Shown here in pieces: positions 45,704 to 55,489 of a stretch of DNA of 64,000 bases. The stretch is taken from the NCBI RefSeq assembly GCF_002591915.1, contig NZ_NIHB01000005.1, forward strand, positions 62,001 to 126,000, given 5' to 3'. A model generated the notes under the pieces. It ran no database searches. It worked only from the letters and a program-made list of their open reading frames with translations, and was not told the DNA's origin. Position 1 is the stretch's first letter, and each line of letters opens with the position of its first letter. Origin of the DNA: Marinicella litoralis. Its GTDB lineage: Bacteria > Pseudomonadota > Gammaproteobacteria > Xanthomonadales > Marinicellaceae. The position numbers were made by a program, and so were the translations under genes.

Positions 45704-46057
45704 ATGAATTATATTGATGGTTTTGTGGCAGCAGTTCCAATTAAGAATAAAGATCAATACATTGAGCATGCCAAATTATGCGCTGAGGTCTTTAAGGACA
45801 ATGGGGCGCTAAAGATCATAGAGTCATGGGGTGAAAATGTCCCGGATGGAGAGGTGACTTCATTACCCATGGCAGTGAAATGTAAACCAGACGAAACAGT
45901 GGTTTTTTCAACCGTTGTTTGGCCTTCCAAGGAGGTCCGTGATGCAGGTTGGCAAGCAGTGATGGAAGACCCCAGAATGCATCCAGATCAAAACCCCATG
46001 CCTTTTGACGGCAAACGCATGATTTATGGTGGTTTTGATGTCATCTTAGACGTCTAG
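45704..46057 (+). CDS. DUF1428 family protein, YbaA-like
   Basis: A 117-residue dimeric alpha/beta-barrel-like protein of DUF1428. Signatures: 'MNYIDGFVAAVP', 'AEVFKDNGALKIIESWGENV' and 'MPFDGKRMIYGGFDVILD'. Its function is not known. A very strong AGGAGG precedes ATG 45704. It is probably monocistronic. Confidence 0.9.
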   Translation: MNYIDGFVAAVPIKNKDQYIEHAKLCAEVFKDNGALKIIESWGENVPDGEVTSLPMAVKCKPDETVVFSTVVWPSKEVRDAGWQAVMEDPRMHPDQNPMPFDGKRMIYGGFDVILDV

Positions 46058-46166
46058 GTTGGGTTGGTTTTTTGATCAATCAGGGTGTAAGTTCGATCTT
46101 GACGATGAACACAACAAATCTTGACGGAAAGGGTGTTATTCAGTCAAACTACTTAATTTAACCGGA

Positions 46167-46661
46167 ATGATTCAAATGATGAAATGGGTGTTTATGATTG
46201 CCAGTCTGTTGCTGATGACTTTTTCAGCTGGTATGGCTGCCGATCAGAAGTCAGGGGTGGAGGCTTTACCTTCTGATCTTAGGGCTTTGCTGCGGCAAGA
46301 AATGAGGGCGATTGAAACCGCCATGAAAGACATGGTTTCATTCATTGCCGCTGGAAACTATAAACAGACAGAACAATTGGCCAGCCAAATTGAAAACAGT
46401 TTTATTCTCAAACAAAACCTCACGCAAGCACAAATGCATCAATTGCATACCTTGTTGCCAGAAGATTTTTTACAACAAGACCTTCAATTTCATTACTATG
46501 CCGGCATGCTACAACATGTGGCCGCCAACAAAAAACCAGAATTGGTGGCATTTTATTATGGCCAGTTGCTTGAATCATGTGGCAGCTGTCACCAAGCCCA
46601 TGCCCAACACCAGTTTCCGTTGTATCAGAAAACGCCTGAGGCGAAACAACATGGGCATTGA
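46167..46661 (+). CDS. Exported protein with one c-type heme site
   Basis: A 164-residue exported protein. A signal peptide (residues 1 to about 24, ending SAGMAA) precedes a helical domain with a single CXXCH near the C-terminus ('LLESCGSCHQAH', C138, C141, H142). Helical content with a late heme site resembles cytochrome c' and related four-helix cytochromes. Heme attachment would occur in the periplasm. ATG 46167 is used, and two further methionines follow within five residues. The role could be sensing or electron transfer; I cannot decide. Confidence 0.75.
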   Translation: MIQMMKWVFMIASLLLMTFSAGMAADQKSGVEALPSDLRALLRQEMRAIETAMKDMVSFIAAGNYKQTEQLASQIENSFILKQNLTQAQMHQLHTLLPEDFLQQDLQFHYYAGMLQHVAANKKPELVAFYYGQLLESCGSCHQAHAQHQFPLYQKTPEAKQHGH

Positions 46662-46799
46662 AGCTTGAGCAGAAACTTTTCCCCCTGCGTTTCTAGGCGC
46701 TGTCTGTTAAGTGATTGACTGAGTCAAAGCTGAGATTCAATTAAACTTAACCACTGCTTGGGGGTCAATCTATACAAGTGTTCTTGATTTTGACAGGTG

Positions 46800-47522
46800 A
46801 TGGCTTTGAGTGTACGTGTTTATGTTATTTTGTTGTTATTTGGTGTGGCCTTGGTTGGCTATTTATTGGGCCGACCTTATTGGCACCCTGTTTACGTGAA
46901 AGCCTTTGGTGCCAGAACTGTGGCCGAGGTGATCAATCAATATGGCGATGCGGCTCGAAAGGTGCTCAAACCACAGTTTACATCTGTCGGTTTATCCTAT
47001 CCTCCGCAAAAGATCGCACTGTTGGCGTTCAAAGACCGCAATCAGCTTGAACTGTGGGCTTCCAGTCATGATCAATGGCGTCAGGTTACAGATTACACCA
47101 TCAGGGCAGCCAGTGGAGTGCTCGGGCCGAAATTACGTGAAGGTGACAGACAGGTTCCCGAAGGCCTGTACCAAATCATTGGACTCAATCCAAACAGTTC
47201 ATACCATTTGTCAATGAAACTCAATTACCCCAATTCCTTTGATCTTAAGTGGGCTCAGCTAGAAAACAGAGACCAGCCTGGCAGTGATATATTTATTCAT
47301 GGCAAAGCCGTTTCTATAGGATGTTTAGCGATGGGTGATGAGGTCATCGAACAATTATTTACTTTGGTGGCTGATGTGGGCAAACACAATGTTCAGGTCA
47401 TTATTGCGCCTACCGACCCCAGAAAAACCCCGCTTGTTCCAACTGTTGGATCACCTGCCTGGGTCACTGAGTTGTATCAAAACATCACAGCCGCTTTTAC
47501 CAGGTTCAGGCTGCAGTCTTGA
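46800..47522 (+). CDS. YafK-like L,D-transpeptidase family protein
   Basis: A 240-residue protein with an N-terminal membrane anchor (residues 4-22) and a YkuD-type L,D-transpeptidase domain. The active-site motif is 'IFIHGKAVSIGCLAMGD', with H167, S172 and the nucleophile C175. 'PEGLYQIIGLNPNSSYHLS' is the YafK-family lead-in. Such enzymes make or break peptidoglycan 3-3 links or detach Braun-type lipoprotein. ATG 46800 is used, with a GTG three bases before. Confidence 0.85.
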   Translation: MALSVRVYVILLLFGVALVGYLLGRPYWHPVYVKAFGARTVAEVINQYGDAARKVLKPQFTSVGLSYPPQKIALLAFKDRNQLELWASSHDQWRQVTDYTIRAASGVLGPKLREGDRQVPEGLYQIIGLNPNSSYHLSMKLNYPNSFDLKWAQLENRDQPGSDIFIHGKAVSIGCLAMGDEVIEQLFTLVADVGKHNVQVIIAPTDPRKTPLVPTVGSPAWVTELYQNITAAFTRFRLQS

Positions 47523-47594
47523 TACACCTTGACTTATGTAATGTAAATTAATTGATGCATTAAGTACATATACTGGCTTAAAGTAAAATTAAAT

Positions 47595-47615
47595 ATACAT
47601 TAAACCTAAATGTAT
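47595..47615. promoter_or_regulatory. Inverted repeat upstream of hipB, candidate operator
   Basis: ATACATT (47595-47601) and AATGTAT (47609-47615) are perfect inverted arms with a 7-bp spacer. They lie 91 bp before hipB, in an AT-rich region. HipB-type antitoxins bind inverted repeats upstream of their own gene. Confidence 0.4.
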
Positions 47616-47705
47616 TTGCTTTTAATGCAAAGATAAGTTACCATAACAAGGGTGATAACTATACAATGAATAGAAAACTATCCTTAACAATTGGTGAGAC
47701 AAGCA

Positions 47706-48068
47706 ATGAATTTCAACTCAATGACAGATCAAGCCGTGGCTAAAGAACTGGGTCGCAGGATTGAACAATTGCGCTTAGAGCGAGATTTAACTCAACAAGC
47801 TGTGGCTGATGAGGTGGGTTTGTCGCGAATCAGTTACCGCCGTCTGGAGGCCGGTGAAGCCAAATTAGTCAATGTGGTGGCGGTGTTGCGGGTTTTTGGA
47901 CAGGTGTCTTTGTTAGATCATGCCATTCCTGACACGGTATTCAGTCCGATGGAGCAGTTGAAGTTACAAGGCAAAAAACGACAAAGGGCATCTGGCAGCA
48001 GAAAGTTGTCAAGCCAAACAGAGTCGGGCGATGAAACGACCCACCAAGAAAAAGCTATGGACTGGTGA
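47706..48068 (+). CDS. hipB: HipB-like antitoxin (XRE helix-turn-helix)
   Basis: A 120-residue Cro/C1-type helix-turn-helix protein: 'LRLERDLTQQAVADEVGLSR' with 'ISYRRLEAGEAKL'. A lysine- and serine-rich tail (from about 85) follows. It is the expected antitoxin and autorepressor of the adjacent HipA kinase. ATG 47706 is used; the frame opens at a TTG. Its TGA overlaps the hipA ATG by one base. Confidence 0.88.
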   Translation: MNFNSMTDQAVAKELGRRIEQLRLERDLTQQAVADEVGLSRISYRRLEAGEAKLVNVVAVLRVFGQVSLLDHAIPDTVFSPMEQLKLQGKKRQRASGSRKLSSQTESGDETTHQEKAMDW

Positions 48069-49402
48069 TGAATCAATTGGCTGAAATCAGATTGTGGGGC
48101 CACTTGGTGGGTGCTTTGGCTTACCAACAAAAAACGGGGTTCAGTACTTTTGAATATTCGCCTGAATGGCGCCAATTGGGGGCAGAAATTGCACCGATTA
48201 CCATGCCATTGGCTGCCACCAAATACAGTTTTCCAAGCCTGAATTACGAAACATTTCATGGCTTACCAGGCATCTTTGCAGACGCATTACCCGATGACTT
48301 TGGCAATGCAGTGATCAATGCCTGGCTCAGTCGTCAAGGCAGGGACACAAAATCATTCTCTCCGGTGGAGCGCTTGTTGTATACCGGTACCAGAGGCATG
48401 GGTGCTTTGGAGTTCTTGCCGATGCTGGACAGGGGTTACCAAGCAGGGGAGGTGTTGGACATGACGTCTTTGATTGGTATGGCACAACACATACTGGATC
48501 AGCGCGCAGGTTTGAATAAGCACTTCGATGGCAACCAACAGAACAACAGCCAAAGCAACAACGAGCCCAATAACAGTGCCATGCATGCGATTCTTCAGGT
48601 AGGCACATCGGCCGGTGGTGCGCGAGCCAAAGCAGTGATTGCCATCAACCAAGAACGCAGTGAAATACGTTCAGGTCAAGTGCCAGCTCCAGCAGGGTTT
48701 GAGCATTATCTATTGAAGTTTGATGGGGTGGAAGAACACAAAACCAACAGCGAAACTTTTGGAGATCCACAAGGCTATGGACGAATGGAGTATGCTTATT
48801 ATTTGATGGCACTGGATGCCGGTATAAGCATGGCGCCCAGTGAATTGTTACTCGAGGGACGTCGCGCACACTTTATGACCAAGCGCTTTGATCGCATAGG
48901 CAACCACAAATGCCATTACCAGTCATTGTGTGGTATGGCCCATGCCGATTTTAAACAACCAGGTGCTTTCAGTTATGAAGAATTGTTGTCAGTGGCCAGA
49001 CAGTTACGCTTACCCCGAACTGACGCCATTGAGTTGTACCGGCGGATGGTGTTCAATGTGGTGGCACGGAACCACGATGACCATTGTAAAAATTTTGGTT
49101 TTGTGAAAAATGATTTAACCGATTCATGGCGTTTATCACCAGCTTTTGATGTGGCCTATAGTTATAAGCCAGGATCACCCTGGGTGTCATCACACCAACT
49201 GAGTCTCAATGGCAAGCGCGATCATTTTAAACGCTCTGACTTGCTTGAAGTAGCGAAAGCGATTGCCAACTTTCGAACCGCCGATGAGCTGATTGACGAA
49301 GTTTTGTCAGTGGTCGCCAAGTGGCCAGAGTATGCAGAAAAGGCTGGCGTAGATGAACGCTTTGCTGCTGATATTTTCAGCCACTTAAGGTTAACTATTT
49401 AG
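48068..49402 (+). CDS. hipA: HipA-like serine/threonine kinase toxin
   Basis: A 444-residue type II toxin of the HipA kinase family. The N-terminal 'couple-hipA' region contains 'LWGHLVGALAY'. The glycine-rich loop with regulatory serine is 'GTSAGGARAKAV' (about 179-190). Catalytic residues lie in 'RNHDDHCKNFGF' (D337, N342), followed by the metal-binding 'SPAFDVAYSY'. Between the N-terminal region and the glycine loop is a 14-residue N/Q-rich insertion (about 156-169). HipA in E. coli phosphorylates glutamyl-tRNA synthetase and induces growth arrest; the target here is not known. Confidence 0.92.
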   Translation: MNQLAEIRLWGHLVGALAYQQKTGFSTFEYSPEWRQLGAEIAPITMPLAATKYSFPSLNYETFHGLPGIFADALPDDFGNAVINAWLSRQGRDTKSFSPVERLLYTGTRGMGALEFLPMLDRGYQAGEVLDMTSLIGMAQHILDQRAGLNKHFDGNQQNNSQSNNEPNNSAMHAILQVGTSAGGARAKAVIAINQERSEIRSGQVPAPAGFEHYLLKFDGVEEHKTNSETFGDPQGYGRMEYAYYLMALDAGISMAPSELLLEGRRAHFMTKRFDRIGNHKCHYQSLCGMAHADFKQPGAFSYEELLSVARQLRLPRTDAIELYRRMVFNVVARNHDDHCKNFGFVKNDLTDSWRLSPAFDVAYSYKPGSPWVSSHQLSLNGKRDHFKRSDLLEVAKAIANFRTADELIDEVLSVVAKWPEYAEKAGVDERFAADIFSHLRLTI

Positions 49403-49411
49403 CAGTAAACC

Positions 49412-49909
49412 ATGACAATCCATTACCGAACTTACCGAACAAGTGATCAACAACAAGTCGTTGATTTAATCATCGGGATTCAAAGCGAAGAATTTGGCGT
49501 GGCGATTACAGTTGAGGATCAGCCAGATTTAAGTGACATCCCCGACTTTTATCAACAAGGCAATGGTCATTTTTGGGTCGCTATCTATGAGGATCGAGTG
49601 GTCGGCACCATCGCATTGCTTGACATCGGTAAACAACAGCTGGCGTTGCGAAAAATGTTTGTGGCAGCAGCCTTCCGAGGTTCAGCATCAGGTGTGGCCC
49701 AAAGCTTGCTCAAACGATCTCATCAATGGGCCATAGAACAAGGTGTTACCGATATATATTTGGGCACCATAGACGTGTATCAGGCGGCCATGCGGTTTTA
49801 TGAAAAAAATGGCTATAACAAAATCAAAAAATCAAACTTGCCTCAATCCTTTCCGTTGATCGCGGTGGATAATGTGTTTTATCGAAAACACTTACAGTAC
49901 AACTGCTGA
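49412..49909 (+). CDS. GNAT family acetyltransferase
   Basis: A 165-residue N-acetyltransferase. The acetyl-CoA region includes 'LRKMFVAAAFRGSASGVAQS' and the late motif 'AAMRFYEKNGYNKI'. The substrate is unknown. It starts nine bases after hipA and may be co-transcribed, but no known link exists. Confidence 0.88.
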   Translation: MTIHYRTYRTSDQQQVVDLIIGIQSEEFGVAITVEDQPDLSDIPDFYQQGNGHFWVAIYEDRVVGTIALLDIGKQQLALRKMFVAAAFRGSASGVAQSLLKRSHQWAIEQGVTDIYLGTIDVYQAAMRFYEKNGYNKIKKSNLPQSFPLIAVDNVFYRKHLQYNC

Positions 49910-49989
49910 GTTTGGGTGAAGGCTGTACTGATTCCCATCGCCAGATCCAGATAAACTTGCTGTGTTAGAATAATGACTCTGACCGGCCA

Positions 49990-50640
49990 ATGTCTGCGAT
50001 AAAAATCATGAAAAACTGCTGTAAACCATCACTTCATCCCGCAAAAACGACTGTGCGCCTTGGCCTATGCCTGTTGCTAATTATCTCCACTGCTGAAGTA
50101 TTGGCCCATGAACCTGATCAGGCTTCAATCGATGCCACCATGCGCGACATTGGAATCATGTACATCATCAGTGATGACAGAAAGCTGCCCAAAGAAAACC
50201 GCATCAAATGGGAAGCAGGGTTGGCAGAATACATTGATTTCGCGTCATTGAATCAGGGCATGAAAGAGCGGGTCAAAGCGGCCATTAAGCTTGCCGATGA
50301 AGCCAATATGGATGAAACAATGGCCACTCAAATAGCAGAAAAAGCGGTGCGGTTTTTAGTTCCCAGGGAATTGTCAAACTACATGCAGGCTTATCTGAGA
50401 GCGAAAGCCAAGGTGGCTGAGTTGCTACCTTGTGATCAAGTCTATGAACAGGAAACAGCCGATGGTTTTACCCTGTGTGTGCGACATGTATCAAAACATG
50501 AAAGGCATGTGGTTTTTATGGGTGACGATTTGTCACAACTGGTCAGTTTGGAGTTTCAAAAGCGAAAACGCTGGATGTTGGTTAACATCAATGCGCCCAT
50601 TTCAGAAAAAAAACTGTTAACCCTTACCATGTGGAAATAA
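49990..50640 (+). CDS. Exported or membrane-anchored protein of unknown function
   Basis: A 216-residue protein with an N-terminal hydrophobic segment ('RLGLCLLLIISTAEVLA', residues 23-39) that looks like a signal peptide. The mature part is helical and charged, with two cysteines ('LLPCDQVYEQ' and 'FTLCVRHVS') that could form a disulfide. I do not recognise the family. ATG 49990 is the first; ATG 50008 would give a tighter signal peptide. Confidence 0.65.
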   Translation: MSAIKIMKNCCKPSLHPAKTTVRLGLCLLLIISTAEVLAHEPDQASIDATMRDIGIMYIISDDRKLPKENRIKWEAGLAEYIDFASLNQGMKERVKAAIKLADEANMDETMATQIAEKAVRFLVPRELSNYMQAYLRAKAKVAELLPCDQVYEQETADGFTLCVRHVSKHERHVVFMGDDLSQLVSLEFQKRKRWMLVNINAPISEKKLLTLTMWK

Positions 50641-50690
50641 GCTTGGCTTTTTATCCAGTTGAGGGTTCAATAAAAGACCAAATCAAGCCA

Positions 50691-51530
50691 TCAATCTGAC
50701 TTTAAGTATTTGGCATGATAGACCAAATGATCTTCAATAAAGCTGCTGATAAAATAATAGCTGTGATCATAACCTTGTTGCATCCGGAGATTCAATGGGT
50801 GCTGATTGGCCTCACAGGCAGCGACCAATAACTCTGGTTTTAAATACGCTTCAAGAAATTCATCGTCAGTGCCTTGATCAATCAACAGCGGCATTTTATT
50901 TTGTGTGTTTTTGATCAATTCAACGGTGTCGTATTGTTCCCATTGGCTCCTATCTTCGCCTAAATATCCGCTAAATGCCTTGATTCCCCAATCGTTTTGG
51001 GTTGGGGCTACTATGGGTGCAAATGCACTGACCGATCGGTATTTGCCGGGATTCTTTAAAGCCATGGTTAAAGCACCATGACCACCCATGGAATGACCGA
51101 AAATGGATGAGCTATTGGTTTGGATTGGAAAGTTTTGTTCAATGATTTCAGGCAATTCATGCACCACGTAGTCGTACATCTGGTAATTTTTGGCCCAGGG
51201 TTCAGCCGTGGCATTCAAGTAAAACCCAGCTCCAGAGCCAAAATCATAACTGTCGTCCTCACCTTCAATCCCTAAATTTCGTGGGCTGGTGTCCATGGTC
51301 ACCAAGGCAATGCCATGTTCAGCTGCATATTTTTGTGCACCTGACTTGATCATGAAATTTTCTTCGGTACAAGTTAAACCAGAGAGGAAGTACAGCACAG
51401 GCACTTGATGCGTTTGTGCTTGAGGTGGCAAATAAACCGCAAAGCCCATCGAACAATTGTTCACTTTCGAAAGGTGTTGGTAAAAGGAAAGTTCGCCGCC
51501 GTGTAGTTTGTTTTTACTTTTCAATTCCAT
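50691..51530 (-). CDS. fghA: S-formylglutathione hydrolase
   Basis: A 279-residue esterase of the alpha/beta-hydrolase fold. The nucleophile is S147 in 'FGHSMGGHGAL'; the triad is completed by the aspartate region 'DQGTDDEFL' and the histidine in 'YDHSYYF'. It hydrolyses S-formylglutathione to formate and glutathione. ATG 51530 (MELKSKNK) has GGAG upstream and is preferred over a TTG six codons earlier. It lies 14 bp after frmA, forming a formaldehyde-detoxification operon. Confidence 0.94.
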   Translation of the reverse strand: MELKSKNKLHGGELSFYQHLSKVNNCSMGFAVYLPPQAQTHQVPVLYFLSGLTCTEENFMIKSGAQKYAAEHGIALVTMDTSPRNLGIEGEDDSYDFGSGAGFYLNATAEPWAKNYQMYDYVVHELPEIIEQNFPIQTNSSSIFGHSMGGHGALTMALKNPGKYRSVSAFAPIVAPTQNDWGIKAFSGYLGEDRSQWEQYDTVELIKNTQNKMPLLIDQGTDDEFLEAYLKPELLVAACEANQHPLNLRMQQGYDHSYYFISSFIEDHLVYHAKYLKSD

Positions 51531-51544
51531 GCATAAGCTCCGGT

Positions 51545-52666
<1,122 letters not shown>

Positions 52667-52728
52667 CTAAGAGTATGGCATTTAATAATAACACAGCTGA
52701 AATGTCGTTGCGCTTTCATGTGATCGTT

Positions 52729-53289
52729 TTAATGCTGTAAATTGAGCAAAACAATCCTCCACATGACCCCTTTACTTGAATATATATCTAAGGTCTCAAA
52801 CCCAACTTTTTCATGGGCTCTGATTGAACGTGTATTGGTTTCGGCAATTTCTGTGATGATGAATTTAAAATGCGGTGACATTTGCTGTTTCATGCCTTGA
52901 TAGAGTGCTGCAAAAACTCCTTGTGAGCGATGTGATTTTGCGATACAAATTTGACCCATGATAAAATATTGATCAGGTTGAATGATGTTGTTTTGGTATC
53001 GCAGGGCATTAATTCTTTTAAACATCGGTAACAGTACCGAAATTTTAGTTGAAAATTCTTGTAACATTACCAGCGCATAGCCCACCACTTCATCGCTATT
53101 TTTGGCGATGGTGTGTGGATGTTTCTGATTCATTTCATGCAAAATGGAAAAATCATGTTTGACCGTAACAAACCCTTGTGATTTGGCCTCTTCAGGTGAA
53201 ACGTTTGCGGCCAAGTTTTCTTTTTGAAGCTTTAATATTCCCAATATATCTTGTCTTGTTCTGGCGGCTGTGATTTTAATATGACTCAT
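52729..53289 (-). CDS. GNAT family acetyltransferase
   Basis: A 186-residue acetyltransferase. The acetyl-CoA segment is 'ICIAKSHRSQGVFAALYQGM', and the tail 'TRSIRAHEKVGFETLDIY' is typical. ATG 53289 (MSHIKITAAR) is used rather than the TTG at 53322, which lies inside the CDF gene. It is the last gene of a CMD-CDF-GNAT set, 20 bp after the CDF gene. The substrate is unknown. Confidence 0.85.
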   Translation of the reverse strand: MSHIKITAARTRQDILGILKLQKENLAANVSPEEAKSQGFVTVKHDFSILHEMNQKHPHTIAKNSDEVVGYALVMLQEFSTKISVLLPMFKRINALRYQNNIIQPDQYFIMGQICIAKSHRSQGVFAALYQGMKQQMSPHFKFIITEIAETNTRSIRAHEKVGFETLDIYSSKGVMWRIVLLNLQH

Positions 53290-53309
53290 GATGGTGTGGT
53301 AGTTGGAAT

Positions 53310-54251
53310 CTACATTTGGCAATCGTCATCAGGGCAAGGCAAATGCTCGACTTGGATGGTGGTGTGTTGAATCTCAAAATGTTGTTTTAGCGAGGTTTTA
53401 ATGGCTTTCAACACATCGGTTTCGGTTTGAATTTCATCAATGGTTACATGCAGTGTCATGAGGTTAATGTCATTGGTCAATGACCAAACATGGATGTGAT
53501 GGACATCAACCACAGAAGGTATGTCAGCAATCAATTGTTGTTTGACCTTTGCTTCATCAACTTCATCTGGAGAACCTTCAATCAGTATATGTGCCGATTT
53601 TTTCACCACATGCCAACCAGACCTTAGAATCAATACAGCCACCAACACCGACAACACCGGATCAGCCCAATACCAACCAAAGTACATAATAAGAATGGCA
53701 GCCACAATGGCGGCCACAGACCCCAGTAAATCGCCCAACACATGGATCATGGCAGATTTTAGGTTTAGGTTTTCTTGGTCACCACCGCTGAGAATTTTAA
53801 AAACCACGATGTTGACGATTAAGCCCAGAACCGCAATGACCAGCATGGGTGTGGCCATAACAGTCACTGGTTGAAAGAAGCGTTGGGCGGCTTCAATCAC
53901 AATCCAAGCTGCAATCACCAACAGACTCATACCATTGACAAAGGCTGCCAATATTTGAAATCGGTGCCAGCCAAAACTGCGGGCTTCATCAGCACCCTTG
54001 TCACTGTATTTAAAAGCTAACCAAGAAAGCAACAAAGCCAAGGCGTCACTGAACATGTGACCGGCATCAGCCAACAGTGCCAATGAACCAGAGATGAGAC
54101 CGCCGATGATTTCGGCAAACATGAAAGCAAAGGTCAATACCATGGCCCAAAGCACGCGCACTTTATTGTCTTGGTTAACTGCTACGCTGTGGTCATGGTG
54201 TCCATGATCATGATCATGTGAATGGTCTGAGTGATTATGTGGTTGATTCAT
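53310..54251 (-). CDS. Cation diffusion facilitator (Zn/Cd exporter, ZitB/CzcD-like)
   Basis: A 313-residue metal/proton antiporter with six membrane helices. The N-terminus is histidine-rich ('HSDHSHDHDHGHHDH', residues 7-21). The transport site is carried by 'DAGHMFSDALALLLS' in helix 2 and 'HVLGDLLGSVAAI' in helix 5, the HD-HD zinc pattern. A cytoplasmic C-terminal domain ('VDVHHIHVWSLTNDI') follows. It exports zinc or similar cations. It sits nine bases after the AhpD-like gene. Confidence 0.93.
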   Translation of the reverse strand: MNQPHNHSDHSHDHDHGHHDHSVAVNQDNKVRVLWAMVLTFAFMFAEIIGGLISGSLALLADAGHMFSDALALLLSWLAFKYSDKGADEARSFGWHRFQILAAFVNGMSLLVIAAWIVIEAAQRFFQPVTVMATPMLVIAVLGLIVNIVVFKILSGGDQENLNLKSAMIHVLGDLLGSVAAIVAAILIMYFGWYWADPVLSVLVAVLILRSGWHVVKKSAHILIEGSPDEVDEAKVKQQLIADIPSVVDVHHIHVWSLTNDINLMTLHVTIDEIQTETDVLKAIKTSLKQHFEIQHTTIQVEHLPCPDDDCQM

Positions 54252-54260
54252 TGGTGTAGT

Positions 54261-54851
54261 TTACTGGTGTTTGCCTTTGTCCCAACCTTTTTTGCCAAAA
54301 TATTTCATGCCAGCATCCTCAGCGCCAGTTTCCAAAGAGGTTCCCATGGAATCATTCCATCGATTCAAATACCCAAACAAGGCAATGACACCCAAAATTT
54401 CAACCACTTCACCATCATCCCAGTGTTTTTTAAGTTCAGATTCAATTTTTTGGTCCACTGCATTGGGCACACTGGATGCCGCCAATGCAAATTCAAACAT
54501 GGCTTTTTCTGCATCGGTGAATAAATCACTGCTTCTGAATTCCCAAATATGATCCAATCGCTGTTGTGATCCACCATAGCGTTCAGCTGCTAAAATGGTG
54601 TGAGCCTGACAGTAGCGACATCCGGTTTGGGCGCTGGTTAGATAACCCACCAAACGTTTTTGTTCGGCGGTGACCCGACCTTCATTGGCCATCACGGCCA
54701 TATTCAAATTGACAAAAGCTTCAGCAATGGCAGGTCTTCTTTGCATGGTCAGTACACTGTTGGGACAAAAGCCCAAAGTTTCATTAAAAAACTTTACCAG
54801 TCTTTCGACTTCAGGGTTGGCGAATTGATCAAGTGGGTCAATTAAAGGCAT
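54261..54851 (-). CDS. Carboxymuconolactone decarboxylase/AhpD-like protein
   Basis: A 196-residue CMD-family protein. The redox motif is 'GCRYCQAHTILA' (C78, C81, H84), the CxxC-x2-H pattern of alkylhydroperoxidase AhpD. It may reduce peroxides or act as a thiol-disulfide oxidoreductase. It heads the operon with the CDF exporter. Confidence 0.9.
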   Translation of the reverse strand: MPLIDPLDQFANPEVERLVKFFNETLGFCPNSVLTMQRRPAIAEAFVNLNMAVMANEGRVTAEQKRLVGYLTSAQTGCRYCQAHTILAAERYGGSQQRLDHIWEFRSSDLFTDAEKAMFEFALAASSVPNAVDQKIESELKKHWDDGEVVEILGVIALFGYLNRWNDSMGTSLETGAEDAGMKYFGKKGWDKGKHQ

Positions 54852-54985
54852 GTGGTCTCACTTATTTTTAAAAGGATTAGGCTAAACGGGGCGTAGATAA
54901 AATTCAAGGATTATTCATCACTCATGCTTTAATTTTCTATACAGTGACACCATAATATAGTTTGATCATTAATCCAGAGAATCCC

Positions 54986-55468
54986 ATGACAACATTTTAT
55001 GACCTGAAAGCCGAAACCTTGAACGGCAAAGAACAACCACTTGACGCTTACAAAGGCAAAGTGGTCTTGGTGGTTAATACAGCCAGTAAATGCGGCCTGA
55101 CTCCACAGTATGAAGGTTTACAAGCCTTGTATGCTGAATACAAAGAACAAGGTCTGGAAATACTGGGTTTTCCATGTAACCAATTCGGCAAACAAGAGCC
55201 CGGTGATGCAGACCAAATCAGTGAGTTTTGTGAGATCAATTATGGTGTAGGTTTTCCCATGTTTGGTAAAATTGACGTCAATGGCAAAGACACCCACCCA
55301 GTTTTTGAATACTTGAAAGATGAGTTACCAGGAACCTTGGGTAAGAAAGTGAAATGGAATTTCACTAAATTCTTGGTCGGTAAAGACGGCCAACCCATCA
55401 AAAGATTTGCCCCAACCACCAAACCAGAAGACCTCAAGAAATACATTGAAAAAGCCTTGGCTGCCTAA
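54986..55468 (+). CDS. Glutathione peroxidase (cysteine type)
   Basis: A 160-residue thiol peroxidase of the BtuE/GPx family. The peroxidatic residue is C36 in 'VNTASKCGLTPQY', encoded by TGC, so this is not a selenoprotein. The remaining catalytic residues are Q in 'GFPCNQFGKQEPG' and W-N in 'VKWNFTKFLV'. It reduces hydroperoxides with thioredoxin or glutathione. ATG 54986 is used; the frame opens at a TTG. Confidence 0.95.
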   Translation: MTTFYDLKAETLNGKEQPLDAYKGKVVLVVNTASKCGLTPQYEGLQALYAEYKEQGLEILGFPCNQFGKQEPGDADQISEFCEINYGVGFPMFGKIDVNGKDTHPVFEYLKDELPGTLGKKVKWNFTKFLVGKDGQPIKRFAPTTKPEDLKKYIEKALAA

Positions 55469-55489
55469 GTAACAAACGCACTGCCACCT

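Noticed and set aside
48065-49402. Genomic island or prophage around hipBA
   Set aside because: No integrase, attachment repeats or tRNA junction is visible, and flanking genes look ordinary.
55090-55095. Selenocysteine at the active site of glutathione peroxidase
   Set aside because: The codon is TGC (cysteine), and no in-frame TGA occurs in the gene.
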